64,000 nucleotides of DNA from Thiomicrospira aerophila AL3 (GTDB lineage Bacteria; Pseudomonadota; Gammaproteobacteria; Thiomicrospirales; Thiomicrospiraceae). The stretch lies in assembly GCF_000227665.2 (NCBI RefSeq), contig NZ_CP007030.1, positions 1,364,001-1,428,000 of the forward strand. The letters run 5' to 3'. The translations under genes and the position numbers were made by a program. Position 1 is the stretch's first letter, and each line of letters opens with the position of its first letter. The notes under the pieces were generated by a model. It was not told where the DNA came from, searched no databases, and worked only from the letters and a program-made list of their open reading frames with translations. Below are positions 45,593-55,460 of the stretch, in pieces.

Positions 45593-46126
45593 TTAGACTA
45601 GCGATGCGTTAACAGGCACTTTGTTGATATAGGTATTGGCAACCGGTGACCATTTGGTAGCATGCTGTACCAATTCTTCAAGTTCTTCTTTTGAGCAATC
45701 CGCTTCGATATCAAAAAAGGCACGTACTTCACGCACACCCAAAATTTTGTTGGGATCAACATCACCCGTTCCCCATACGGCGGTGATATTGATGTCACCT
45801 TCCAACGAAATTTCGAGCTTATGCAATGCAATGCCGCGCGCGGTAGCATTAGCTTGAATACCTACCGATAGACAGGAGCCCAACGAAAGGAGTGCCATTT
45901 CAGATGGATTAGGCGCCGTGTCTTCCCCTAGCAGGCCTGGTGGTTCGTCCACAACAATCGGTGGTAAACCGCGGACATAATTGATGTTTTTGAATTGACC
46001 TTCTAATACGGTCTTGGATTTAATGGTTTTAATCGTGTCAGGATTGGCTTTGCCCTGCTCAGCCAATGACATTAAACCTTGGTTATCGATAGGTCTTAAA
46101 CATGAAGGGACATATAATTCAGTCAT
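45593..46126 (-). CDS. OsmC-like protein
   Basis: 177 residues. OsmC/Ohr fold with the first active Cys in LLSLGSCLSVGIQA. The second Cys, normally just before P(V/I)SN in OsmC, is replaced: the segment reads TKWSPVANTY. A two-Cys peroxidase cycle is therefore unlikely; it may bind or process a thiol or organosulfur intermediate. First gene of the minus-strand operon with the flavoprotein and reductase, behind a sigma54-like promoter. CAGGCCTG at 45932. Confidence 0.82.
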   Translation of the reverse strand: MTELYVPSCLRPIDNQGLMSLAEQGKANPDTIKTIKSKTVLEGQFKNINYVRGLPPIVVDEPPGLLGEDTAPNPSEMALLSLGSCLSVGIQANATARGIALHKLEISLEGDINITAVWGTGDVDPNKILGVREVRAFFDIEADCSKEELEELVQHATKWSPVANTYINKVPVNASLV

Positions 46127-46180
46127 CGCTCGCTCCTTAGTAGCAAATTAACATTCAGTTGAATGGTCATCTAGCTATAA

Positions 46181-46196
46181 ACCAGGAGCGTGCCAC
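46181..46196 (-). promoter_or_regulatory. Sigma54-like promoter before the OsmC operon
   Basis: Minus strand TGGCACGCTCCTGGT: a perfect TGGCACG -24 element, but the -12 part is TGGT rather than TTGC (GG-N10-GT). It lies 55 bp before the OsmC-like ATG. The good -24 box and the shared activator make it plausible. Confidence 0.45.
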
Positions 46197-46264
46197 TAAA
46201 ATATTTTTTACTTAAAAATCATAAGCATAGATAAAAAATGAGCCATTTAAATCCAACATTTAAT

Positions 46265-46314
46265 AACAATTTAAGACAATTTGTAGGCTTGCCAAAACAT
46301 TGTCTTAAATTGTT
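46265..46314. promoter_or_regulatory. Perfect 16-bp inverted repeat, candidate activator site or transcript end
   Basis: AACAATTTAAGACAAT at 46265-46280 pairs exactly with ATTGTCTTAAATTGTT at 46299-46314, with an 18-bp spacer. It overlaps the last codons of the DUF5718 gene and lies 70-130 bp upstream of the OsmC-operon promoter. No T run follows on either strand, so an operator or enhancer role is preferred over a terminator. Confidence 0.5.
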
Positions 46315-47192
46315 AAATCCTGCACTAATTGCTTGAGGCGTATCACCCCTTGTGACACCAATTTTTCATCTGTTTCTTTTGCTAGACTGGGTAAATTTTC
46401 AACAAACGCTAAGGGCACAAGCCATACACTGAGTTGGTCACCGGGTTGTAAATAGCACTGCTCCCCAAAAGCGGTATAGCGCGTTGCACCCAACGACACG
46501 ATGAGTTGCTTGGGATAATCTAAGGCGTGTACTATCGCCGGCATATCTTCCAACGGGCCTTCATCTAACTGAGTATTTAACTGTTTAAGCATCCAGTTCA
46601 TTAATCGTTCATTCCAGTAACTATAATGCTTAACCGGTGTCGTTTGACCATAGGCTTGTAGCAGGCCTGCTCGTTGGTGGTAACAGGCAATGGCATAGTT
46701 TTGCAAATCGCTTTGCTCGCCCCAGTTTTCAAGCTTAAACCAGTGTTGTGCAATGCCGGTTGAAGCAGGCCCCCAGTTTTTCTTGAAGCTGATTTTGGGC
46801 GCATGAATCCGATTAGAACAATCATTAAATGCGGTAAAGGCAACAGGCGCTAATCCAGTCACCTGCCCTGTTACATCATAAAAAACATCCAACAACAGAG
46901 CGAGTTCAGGTTCAATTTGCAACTTGGTAGGCGGATCGATTTGGCTAAAATCAGCCACAATCTGCTCATGAGAAAGTGGGTAAACACCCAAAAAGCTCCG
47001 CTGGTTAGGCAGATAGATTGGAAACAAACCTTTTGGCGCTTCAGCTGACTCAGTAGTAATGGCGATAAAATCAGCTGCCTCACCCGCCTGATTTAAGTGT
47101 TCAGCGAAATTACCTGCAATACCCAGTACAGGTATGGCGGCTAATTGTGCCTGACTTAACTGAAACGACGTTAGCCGCTTGTGGCTACTCAT
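46305..47192 (-). CDS. DUF5718 family protein
   Basis: 295 residues, recognised as the DUF5718 family, which looks distantly related to fumarylacetoacetate hydrolases. It starts GIAGNFAEHLNQAGEAADF after a short lead and contains APKGLFPIYLPN, EPELALLLDVFYD and SFKKNWGPASTGIA. No experimentally defined role is known to me. It overlaps the MscS gene by 4 bp, so they are co-transcribed. CAGGCCTG at 46672. Confidence 0.75.
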   Translation of the reverse strand: MSSHKRLTSFQLSQAQLAAIPVLGIAGNFAEHLNQAGEAADFIAITTESAEAPKGLFPIYLPNQRSFLGVYPLSHEQIVADFSQIDPPTKLQIEPELALLLDVFYDVTGQVTGLAPVAFTAFNDCSNRIHAPKISFKKNWGPASTGIAQHWFKLENWGEQSDLQNYAIACYHQRAGLLQAYGQTTPVKHYSYWNERLMNWMLKQLNTQLDEGPLEDMPAIVHALDYPKQLIVSLGATRYTAFGEQCYLQPGDQLSVWLVPLAFVENLPSLAKETDEKLVSQGVIRLKQLVQDLTI

Positions 47193-48289
47193 TCCTTCGT
47201 CTCGCTGCGCGACGGATTTAAGCTATCCTGCAGGCCTGCTGGCATAGACTTGATATATAAATCATGCTTGCTGTAAGGAATTTCAATACCGGCTTGCTGA
47301 AAGCGCTTGAAAATCGTGGTGTTTAAACTATCAAGCACTCGCGAACGTATTTCAGGGTCTGCAATCCATACTCGCAGAGAAAAATCTAAACTTGACGCAC
47401 CAAAGCCCATAAACCTGACAACAGGTACAGGGTCTTGCAATACCTGTGGGTCGGCTTGAGCAATCTCGAGCAGGATTTGGCGAACCTGATCAATATCACT
47501 ATCATAAGATACACCGACATTAACACTCATACGCATACTGACAAAACGACCCGATGATTGGTTAACGACTTTGCCGTTGGCTAGCACGGAGTTAGGAATA
47601 TTAATCTCGACATCATCGCGGGTCAAAATGCGGGTCGAGCGCAAACCAATTTGCGTCACCTTGCCTCGATCTGTGCCATCCACCACAATGTAGTCGCCGA
47701 TTTTAAAGGGTGAATCAGCCATGATAAATAAACCGGAAAGAATATTGGCAAGGGTGTCTCGAGCCGCAAAACCGACCGCAATACCAATGACACCGGCAGA
47801 AGCGAGCCAAGCGGTCATATTAATATTCCAAGTTAAGAATAATAAATACACCACCACTAAAATAATCAACACCGCCGACAAGTTATCCAACACCGGCAAG
47901 GTTTGTGGTCGAATAAATGACCCTTCTTGCTGACGGGTACTTTGTAGCTTCAAACCAAATTGCGAGGCCCGATAAATAAACTGCCCCCAAATTAAAATAT
48001 TTATACTGGTTAAAATACGATTGGAGTAGAGTAATAACTCTTCAGGCAAATTAAATTGCAAATTCATAATCGTACTAATCGCAATAAACACCACCGACAC
48101 CATAATGGGCAAACGGATATGGGTCAGCGCAAAGACTAAAATCTCGCGATTTTTTTGAATCGCCCAACGCTTGGGGCCCAGTGTAATAGCCAGATTAATC
48201 GTCCAAGCAGCCACCACCGCGATCAATAAATATCCCACTGCCAACAGGATAGGATGGGTAATGCCAATACTGCCTAACCAGGTTTCCAT
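47189..48289 (-). CDS. MscS-family mechanosensitive channel
   Basis: 366 residues. Four predicted membrane helices precede the MscS core: the pore helix region ends AGVIGIAVGFAARDTLANILSG, then the beta domain GDYIVVDGTDRGKVTQIGLRSTRI. Such channels open under osmotic downshock. Upstream is a 120-bp divergent gap to the M61 peptidase. CAGGCCTG at 47231 near the C-terminus. Confidence 0.9.
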   Translation of the reverse strand: METWLGSIGITHPILLAVGYLLIAVVAAWTINLAITLGPKRWAIQKNREILVFALTHIRLPIMVSVVFIAISTIMNLQFNLPEELLLYSNRILTSINILIWGQFIYRASQFGLKLQSTRQQEGSFIRPQTLPVLDNLSAVLIILVVVYLLFLTWNINMTAWLASAGVIGIAVGFAARDTLANILSGLFIMADSPFKIGDYIVVDGTDRGKVTQIGLRSTRILTRDDVEINIPNSVLANGKVVNQSSGRFVSMRMSVNVGVSYDSDIDQVRQILLEIAQADPQVLQDPVPVVRFMGFGASSLDFSLRVWIADPEIRSRVLDSLNTTIFKRFQQAGIEIPYSKHDLYIKSMPAGLQDSLNPSRSETKE

Positions 48290-48430
48290 GATGTGCGTTA
48301 CTCCTGAGTTGATGTTTTTTATTTAGGCGCTATTTTGCGGGATAACCGGCAGAATTAGCAAGTTATCTGCGCTTTAAGGCATAATAATGTCAATAGATAA
48401 ACGCAATTTTTGAAATGTACTAGGATAACG

Positions 48431-50227
48431 ATGAACCCACTTCACTATCAACTGACTCTACACGACTACCGCTCACACCGTTTTGCCATCACCTTAATTA
48501 TTGAACAACCCGATCCAGATGGCCAATTGCTTCGGTTGCCCAAGTGGATTCCCGGTAGTTACATGATTCGCGATTTTAGTAAACACATTATTAATGTGCG
48601 CGCGACCACATTTGATGGCGAGACCTTGAACGTGGAGGTGGTCGATCCGAGCCATTGGCAAGTGGCACCGCATCATGGCAGCATCAAAGTTCACTATGAG
48701 GTCTATGCTTGGGACTTGTCTGTGCGGGGCGCACATTATGATCAACAACACGCTTTTTTAAATGGCACCAGTTGTTTTTTAGAAGTGGTTGGTCAAAGCC
48801 AGCAACCTCACAGCTTGGACCTTCTTGCTGATGAGTGGGCACAGCAGCAGGCCTGGTCAGTGGCGACCACCCTGCCAGCGCTGGCGGTTAATCAACAGGG
48901 ATTTGGGCGCTATCAAGCTGCAAACTATGCTGAGCTGATTGATCATCCCATTGAAATGGCCAAGTTTGCTGAGCTGCGCTTTGAAGCCGGCGGGATTGAA
49001 CACCGCATGGTATTAACCGGTGTGCATGATGCCGATTTGGACAGGATTGCCGCGGACTTAGCGCCCATTTGTGCCGCCCAGTTGGCTTTTTTTGGCCAGC
49101 CTGCCCCTTTTGAGCGCTATATTTTTATGGTGATGGTAACCGGTGATGGCTATGGTGGCCTAGAGCATCGCAGTTCAACCGCCTTAATCTGTTCACGCGA
49201 TAGTTTGCCCTATCCTGGCATGAATCAGCCCCACGACAAATATCTTGAGTTCTTAGAGCTTTGTTCGCACGAATATTTCCATAGCTGGAATGTTAAACGT
49301 ATTCAACCGGCACGGTTACAGCAAAGTGATTTGCAAAGCGCTGCGACAACGCAATTGCTTTGGTGGTTTGAGGGGGCGACCTCTTACTACGACCTGTTAT
49401 TTTTATATCGGGCAGGCACGATAGATCACACCACTTACCTTAATAAACTCGCAGAACAGTTAAGTCGTGTTTATCGAATGCCGGGACGTTTTCAGCAAAG
49501 CCTGGCCGACGCGAGTAAGCAGGCCTGGACTAAATTCTATCAACAAGATGAAAATGCCCCCAATGCGATTATCAGCTACTACACCAAAGGAGCTTTAGCG
49601 GTAATTGCGCTTGATTTAACTCTACGCATTCGTACGAAAGGACAAAAAAACCTAGATGACTTAATGCGACTGTTGTGGCAAGACTTCGGCATAACAGAAC
49701 AGGGTTTGGCTGAACACGCCATTGAACAACTAGCGAGTCAAATCGCAGTTTATGATCTCGACGACTTCTTTAACCAGGCGCTTTATGCTACACAAGACCT
49801 GCCCCTTGAACAATTGTTTGCTCAAGTAGGGGTTGATTTTTCCTTGCGCCCACCCTTTGCGAGCCAAGACTTAGGGGGGCCGCATCATAAAGCCAAGCAA
49901 TCGGACGCCAAGCCCTATTTAAACCTAGGCGCCAATTTAGTGAACACCCCCAACAACAGCGTTAAACTGACTCATGTATGGCATGAGCGTCCAGCCCATC
50001 GTGCCGGGTTAAGCGGTGGTGATGAAATCATTGCCCTTGATGGTATCCGCATGAACAATGCCAGCCAATTAGAGGCCTATTTACAACGTCGTCCTGTCGG
50101 TGATCGTTTAACCTGTCACTACTTCCGGCGTGATGAACTGGCCCAAACCGAAATCACTTTAGATAGCCCACCGGCTGATCGCGTAGTACTGAGTGCAACA
50201 ACGTCTTGTAGTTGGCCGGAGAAATAA
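48431..50227 (+). CDS. M61-family glycyl aminopeptidase with PDZ domain
   Basis: 598 residues from ATG 48431 (MNPLHYQLTL) with AGGA upstream; an in-frame start at 48410 has no support. Zinc peptidase motif SHEYFHSWN (HExxH), preceded by GDGYGGLEHR, the GLEH-type segment of M61, and followed by WWFEGATSYYDL. A C-terminal PDZ domain has WHERPAHRAGLSGGDEIIALDG. No signal peptide is seen, so it is likely cytoplasmic. One base separates it from slyX. CAGGCCTG at 48848 and 49520. Confidence 0.9.
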   Translation: MNPLHYQLTLHDYRSHRFAITLIIEQPDPDGQLLRLPKWIPGSYMIRDFSKHIINVRATTFDGETLNVEVVDPSHWQVAPHHGSIKVHYEVYAWDLSVRGAHYDQQHAFLNGTSCFLEVVGQSQQPHSLDLLADEWAQQQAWSVATTLPALAVNQQGFGRYQAANYAELIDHPIEMAKFAELRFEAGGIEHRMVLTGVHDADLDRIAADLAPICAAQLAFFGQPAPFERYIFMVMVTGDGYGGLEHRSSTALICSRDSLPYPGMNQPHDKYLEFLELCSHEYFHSWNVKRIQPARLQQSDLQSAATTQLLWWFEGATSYYDLLFLYRAGTIDHTTYLNKLAEQLSRVYRMPGRFQQSLADASKQAWTKFYQQDENAPNAIISYYTKGALAVIALDLTLRIRTKGQKNLDDLMRLLWQDFGITEQGLAEHAIEQLASQIAVYDLDDFFNQALYATQDLPLEQLFAQVGVDFSLRPPFASQDLGGPHHKAKQSDAKPYLNLGANLVNTPNNSVKLTHVWHERPAHRAGLSGGDEIIALDGIRMNNASQLEAYLQRRPVGDRLTCHYFRRDELAQTEITLDSPPADRVVLSATTSCSWPEK

Positions 50228-50228
50228 T

Positions 50229-50444
50229 ATGGATAGCCGGTTAATTGAACGAGTGAATGAATTGGAAATGTTAGTGGCCTACCAGGATGATACCTTGCAG
50301 GCCACCCAGCAAACCTTACAAATTCAACAGCGTCAAATTCAACAGATAGAGCGACAATTAAACTTACTCACCGACTTTCTTAAATCACTTAAGGAGCCAC
50401 AAATTAAGGCCCTAAACGAAGAAACCCCACCCCCTCATTACTGA
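50229..50444 (+). CDS. slyX: SlyX family protein
   Basis: 71 residues from ATG 50229 (MDSRLIERVNELEM). A single coiled coil (LEMLVAYQDDTLQATQQTL and following Gln-rich heptads) ending in a Pro-rich tail PPPHY, the SlyX pattern. Function not established. Cotranscribed with the M61 gene; the stop sits inside an inverted repeat. Confidence 0.88.
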   Translation: MDSRLIERVNELEMLVAYQDDTLQATQQTLQIQQRQIQQIERQLNLLTDFLKSLKEPQIKALNEETPPPHY

Positions 50445-50458
50445 GGAAGCGGGGTTTC
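50421..50458 (+). terminator. Inverted repeat over the slyX stop, possible two-way terminator
   Basis: GAAACCCC (50421-50428) pairs with GGGGTTTC (50451-50458), enclosing the slyX stop. It lies between convergent slyX and purA. No clear T run follows, so efficiency is doubtful. Confidence 0.4.
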
Positions 50459-50495
50459 AGCCCAACTTCGAATAAGCGTAAGTTTATGGAATAAC

Positions 50496-51815
<1,320 letters not shown>

Positions 51816-51826
51816 TTAATCTTCTA

Positions 51827-53011
51827 CTATTTAATCTTAATAACCCATTGTCCAGCCTGTGCCACCAATTCTTCTGCACCCACTGGAATATCTTGTTGCT
51901 GATAAGCACGAATCACTGTTCTGCCGCTTGCCTTTAACTGCTTTACTTGATCCAGCCAGGCTTGTGTAGCTTCAAAAAGCGTGTAAACCGGCGCTTGGTC
52001 GGCGACTTGGTCTGCCAAGTTATCAATTAGATTACGCAGGTCGATACTAAAACCTGTCGCTGGATAATCGGCACCAAAAGCCGAACAAACGCGGTCATAG
52101 CGCCCGCCCTTGGCAATTAAAATCGAACTGACATCCGCTTGATAGCAGGCAAAAATAAGACCGGTATGATATTGAAAGCCACGCAAATCGGCTAAATCCA
52201 AATGAATTTCAAAACCTTGTACTTGTCCAAAATAATCCACAGCAAGGTTTAAGTCTTCCAAACACTGATCTAATTGCGTATCCAGGCCTGCTAGTGATTG
52301 ACTTGCATTCGATAACACCCCAGCCGCATCACCTACTAGGTTAACCAAAGCTGTAAAAGCGTTAGCTAGCGGTGCGCTTAGGCTTTGACCCGTTAACCAG
52401 GCCTGGTATTCCGGAATCGCTTTACGCTTTAAGATATCCACCAATTCATTTTGGTTAGCCGCATCAAGTTGCGCTAAATCCATTAAACGCTGCACAACGC
52501 CAACATGACCCAAACTTAACGACACATCGGTAAAACCTAGCGTATGCGCACCAGACAACATGAGATCAATCATCTCGATATCGCTGGCAATACCTTGATG
52601 ACCAAATAATTCCGCACCCACCTGAATGGGGCTTCTTGAACCTTTCGCCTTGTTATTTCTGGACTTGAGTACTTCACCGACATAACACAAACGAGTAATG
52701 GTGCCAGAACGCGGTTTGAGTCTATTACTGACTATACGTGCAACCTGAGGGGTCATATCGGCTCTAACACCCATCATACGACCACTTTCATTGTCGGTAA
52801 AACGGCAGGTATCTAATGCCAATTTTCGTCCGGTGCCCGTTAGTAACGAATCAGTAAATTCAGCAATCGGCGGTAAAACTAGATCATAACCAGCGGCGGT
52901 AAACGCATCGACCAAGTTACGTCGATGGGCTTCTAAGCGTGCCGCTTGCGGGGGTAAAAGATCCTCAATCCCTTCTGGGGTTAACCATATATTCTGTTGC
53001 ATAACTTTCAT
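51827..53011 (-). CDS. hisZ: ATP phosphoribosyltransferase regulatory subunit
   Basis: 394 residues, a HisRS-like paralogue without the synthetase anticodon domain. It has motif 2-type GTITRLCYVGEV and LRGFQYHTGLIFACYQ. HisZ binds the short-form HisG, so a short hisG is expected elsewhere. Lies between the DUF2065 gene and purA. CAGGCCTG at 52283 and 52398. Confidence 0.93.
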   Translation of the reverse strand: MKVMQQNIWLTPEGIEDLLPPQAARLEAHRRNLVDAFTAAGYDLVLPPIAEFTDSLLTGTGRKLALDTCRFTDNESGRMMGVRADMTPQVARIVSNRLKPRSGTITRLCYVGEVLKSRNNKAKGSRSPIQVGAELFGHQGIASDIEMIDLMLSGAHTLGFTDVSLSLGHVGVVQRLMDLAQLDAANQNELVDILKRKAIPEYQAWLTGQSLSAPLANAFTALVNLVGDAAGVLSNASQSLAGLDTQLDQCLEDLNLAVDYFGQVQGFEIHLDLADLRGFQYHTGLIFACYQADVSSILIAKGGRYDRVCSAFGADYPATGFSIDLRNLIDNLADQVADQAPVYTLFEATQAWLDQVKQLKASGRTVIRAYQQQDIPVGAEELVAQAGQWVIKIK

Positions 53012-53025
53012 CTTATATTAAATTT

Positions 53026-53217
53026 TTAACCCCAAAGTAACAGCATAACCAAGCCGATTAATATCAATGCCAAACCTGTCATGCGTAGCTGATTAAGCGG
53101 CAATTGAGCTGCACTAAGAACCATTTTTCGCCATAGGTTTGGAAACAACAAAGGTAATAGCCCTTCCAGAATTAAGACTAATGCAAGTGCTGTTATTAAA
53201 GCTGTGGTTAACATATT
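53026..53217 (-). CDS. DUF2065 small membrane protein
   Basis: 63 residues from the ATG of MLTTALITAL; an earlier in-frame ATG (53229) lies in the terminator flank. Two hydrophobic helices separated by LFPNLWRKMVLSAAQLPLNQ, the DUF2065 (YjeT-like) pattern. It commonly lies between hflC and hisZ/purA. Function unknown. Because of the terminator behind hflC it probably starts a new transcript with hisZ and purA. Confidence 0.85.
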   Translation of the reverse strand, partial: NMLTTALITALALVLILEGLLPLLFPNLWRKMVLSAAQLPLNQLRMTGLALILIGLVMLLLWG

Positions 53218-53227
53218 GGGGTGTTCC

Positions 53228-53254
53228 AAAAAAAAGGTGGGGAATCCCCACCTT
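53228..53254 (-). terminator. Strong terminator after hflC
   Basis: Nine-bp stem AAGGTGGGG / CCCCACCTT with a three-base loop, followed on the minus strand by eight T. It starts 5 bp after the hflC stop. Confidence 0.9.
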
Positions 53255-53259
53255 CTTCA

Positions 53260-54108
53260 TTAGCGTGTAAAGTGTTTAAAGAAATCCAAGTTTGGATCTA
53301 ACACTAACATATCGTTTTTGCTAGAGAAAGACTCTTGATAGGCGTTCAAACTCTGATAGAAAGAGTAGAACTCAGGGTCGATACCATAAGCTTCTGCATA
53401 AATACGCGCTGCAATTGCATCCCCTTCACCTCGTGTTTGCTCGGCCTCACGGAAAGCATCAGCTAAAATGACGGTACGCTGACGATCCGCATCAGCGCGA
53501 ATACGTTCGGCTGATTCGCCACCCAAAGAGCGAAGATCGGCCGCTACACGTTGACGCTCTGCTTCCATACGACGGAACACCGAATCACTGATGTCACGCG
53601 GCAGGTCAATACGTTTTAGACGGACGTCAACAATTTCAATGCCAAACTGTACCGCTTCGCGGTTAGCTAGACGGGTAATGTTGTCGGCAATAGCAACACG
53701 CTCACCTGATACGATATCCTCTACGGTACGTGAACCAAATTGCGAACGCAGACCATCTTTAATTATCTGCGATAGACGTTGATTAGCTAAATTAAAATCA
53801 CCACCCATCGAGGTATAAAAACGTTCCGAGTTAGCAACACGCCACTTAATGTACGAATCTACTTCAAGGTTTTTCAACTCGCCTGTCAAATAACGCTCTG
53901 GGGTCGCATCCAGCGTTTGGATACGCTGATCAAAAGTGCGCACATTGTTTACAAATGGCATTTTGAGATGCAGGCCTGGTTGCAGATCAGTTTTAACAAT
54001 TTCACCTAAGCGAAATACGACACCGGTTTCTGACTCTTGCACCACAAACAATGAATTACTGCCGATGAAAAGAACAGCGGCGACACCTAAACCTAAAATC
54101 GCTTTCAT
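53260..54108 (-). CDS. hflC: HflC, FtsH protease modulator
   Basis: 282 residues. An N-terminal membrane anchor, then a SPFH/Band 7 domain (VQESETGVVFRLGEIV, LPRDISDSVFRRMEAERQRVA). With HflK it forms the large periplasmic cage around FtsH. Starts 1 bp after the hflK stop. The strong terminator behind it ends the operon. CAGGCCTG at 53971 codes for PGL. Confidence 0.95.
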   Translation of the reverse strand: MKAILGLGVAAVLFIGSNSLFVVQESETGVVFRLGEIVKTDLQPGLHLKMPFVNNVRTFDQRIQTLDATPERYLTGELKNLEVDSYIKWRVANSERFYTSMGGDFNLANQRLSQIIKDGLRSQFGSRTVEDIVSGERVAIADNITRLANREAVQFGIEIVDVRLKRIDLPRDISDSVFRRMEAERQRVAADLRSLGGESAERIRADADRQRTVILADAFREAEQTRGEGDAIAARIYAEAYGIDPEFYSFYQSLNAYQESFSSKNDMLVLDPNLDFFKHFTR

Positions 54109-54109
54109 C

Positions 54110-55345
54110 TTAACGTAACTCCCTATTTCTTAAAAAGTCACGAACATTGCTATCCGCAGGACGCGGGTTAGCTGCGTTCGCTTGGTTAGCAGGTGCACGT
54201 GTTGCACCAGGTGCCGGTTGAGCAGGTGCAAACGGCACATTACCGGCCGTACCCGAACCACCCATTATTTTATCTAACGGCAAGTACATAAGATTATTGC
54301 CACCTTCAACGCCCATAAAGACTTTTGAAGTGTTGTTCAATACATTAGTCATGGCTTCGATGTATAAACGCTCGCGCATGACCTCAGGCGCATTTTGGTA
54401 TTCGGTGACAACACTCACGAAACGTGATGCCTGACCTTCCGCTCTAGCAACAACCTGATCACGGTAAGCACGCGCTTCTTCAACAATACGTGCCGCTTGA
54501 CCACGCGCTTGCGGGATAACTTGGTTAGAGTAAGCTTCCGCCTCATTAATCAAACGCTCACGGTCTTCACGAGCTTTTACCACGTCAGCAAAGGCTGATT
54601 GAACCTGCTCTGGCGGCTGCGCATCCTGCAAGTTAACCGTAGTTATAAATAAACCTGATTGATATTGATCTAAGTTACGCTGAGTCAGCTCACGTACCAG
54701 GGCAACCACCTCAGTACGGCCTTGGGTCAAGACAAAGTCCAGCGAGTTACGACCGACAATTTCACGCAACGCACTTTCAGAAGCAGCACGTAAGGTGGCA
54801 TCTGGGTCACGGACATTAAATAAATAGTCCGGCGCTGACTGAATACGATATTGCACAGCAATACGCACATCGACAATGTTTTCGTCACGGGTCAACATTA
54901 AGGCTTCAGACAACACACTGCCAGTACGATTTTGACCATCGGTCCGATAACCAATTTCTGTGGTACGAATGCGGTCAACGTTAACCTTAGTAACCGATTC
55001 AATCGGATAAGGAATATGCCAATGCGGACCTGGGCCAGTTTCTGTTACATAAGCACCAAAGCGCTTTACCACACCACGCTCAGCGGTATCAACAATGTAA
55101 ATACCTGAAAGTAACCAAATCACTAACAGGACTAAGAATGCAACACTGATGTGCTTGCCACTGATTCCACCATTAAAATTACCACCAGCCCCACTAAACA
55201 TTTGTTGGGCTTTTTTCAGCAGTTCATCAAGCTCTTGATCAGATTTACGCTGTGGTCGTTTGGGTGGCTCATTGTTATTGCCAGAGCCTTTTCCAGGATT
55301 ACCCCAAGGGTCCTGTCCGGGCTTACCGGGTTCATTCCATGCCAT
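54110..55345 (-). CDS. hflK: HflK, FtsH protease modulator
   Basis: 411 residues. A Gly/Pro/Asn-rich cytoplasmic head (AWNEPGKPGQDPWG), one membrane helix (about 68-88), the SPFH domain (VDTAERGVVKRFGAYV), a long charged helix rich in Ala, Arg and Glu, and a low-complexity Pro/Ala tail. It pairs with HflC. A 115-bp gap separates it from hflX. Confidence 0.95.
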   Translation of the reverse strand: MAWNEPGKPGQDPWGNPGKGSGNNNEPPKRPQRKSDQELDELLKKAQQMFSGAGGNFNGGISGKHISVAFLVLLVIWLLSGIYIVDTAERGVVKRFGAYVTETGPGPHWHIPYPIESVTKVNVDRIRTTEIGYRTDGQNRTGSVLSEALMLTRDENIVDVRIAVQYRIQSAPDYLFNVRDPDATLRAASESALREIVGRNSLDFVLTQGRTEVVALVRELTQRNLDQYQSGLFITTVNLQDAQPPEQVQSAFADVVKAREDRERLINEAEAYSNQVIPQARGQAARIVEEARAYRDQVVARAEGQASRFVSVVTEYQNAPEVMRERLYIEAMTNVLNNTSKVFMGVEGGNNLMYLPLDKIMGGSGTAGNVPFAPAQPAPGATRAPANQANAANPRPADSNVRDFLRNRELR

Positions 55346-55460
55346 GTTACTCTCCAGTCATTTTTGGGATGCTATATTTTAGGGTTATAAAGTCGTGTTG
55401 TCATCCATTAACTCACAATACATGAGGATAATCGCATGTATTGCCATTACTAGCTAGTTA

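Noticed and set aside
46265-46314. Rho-independent terminator of the DUF5718 gene
   Set aside because: The stem is AT-rich with an 18-base loop and no T run follows on the minus strand.
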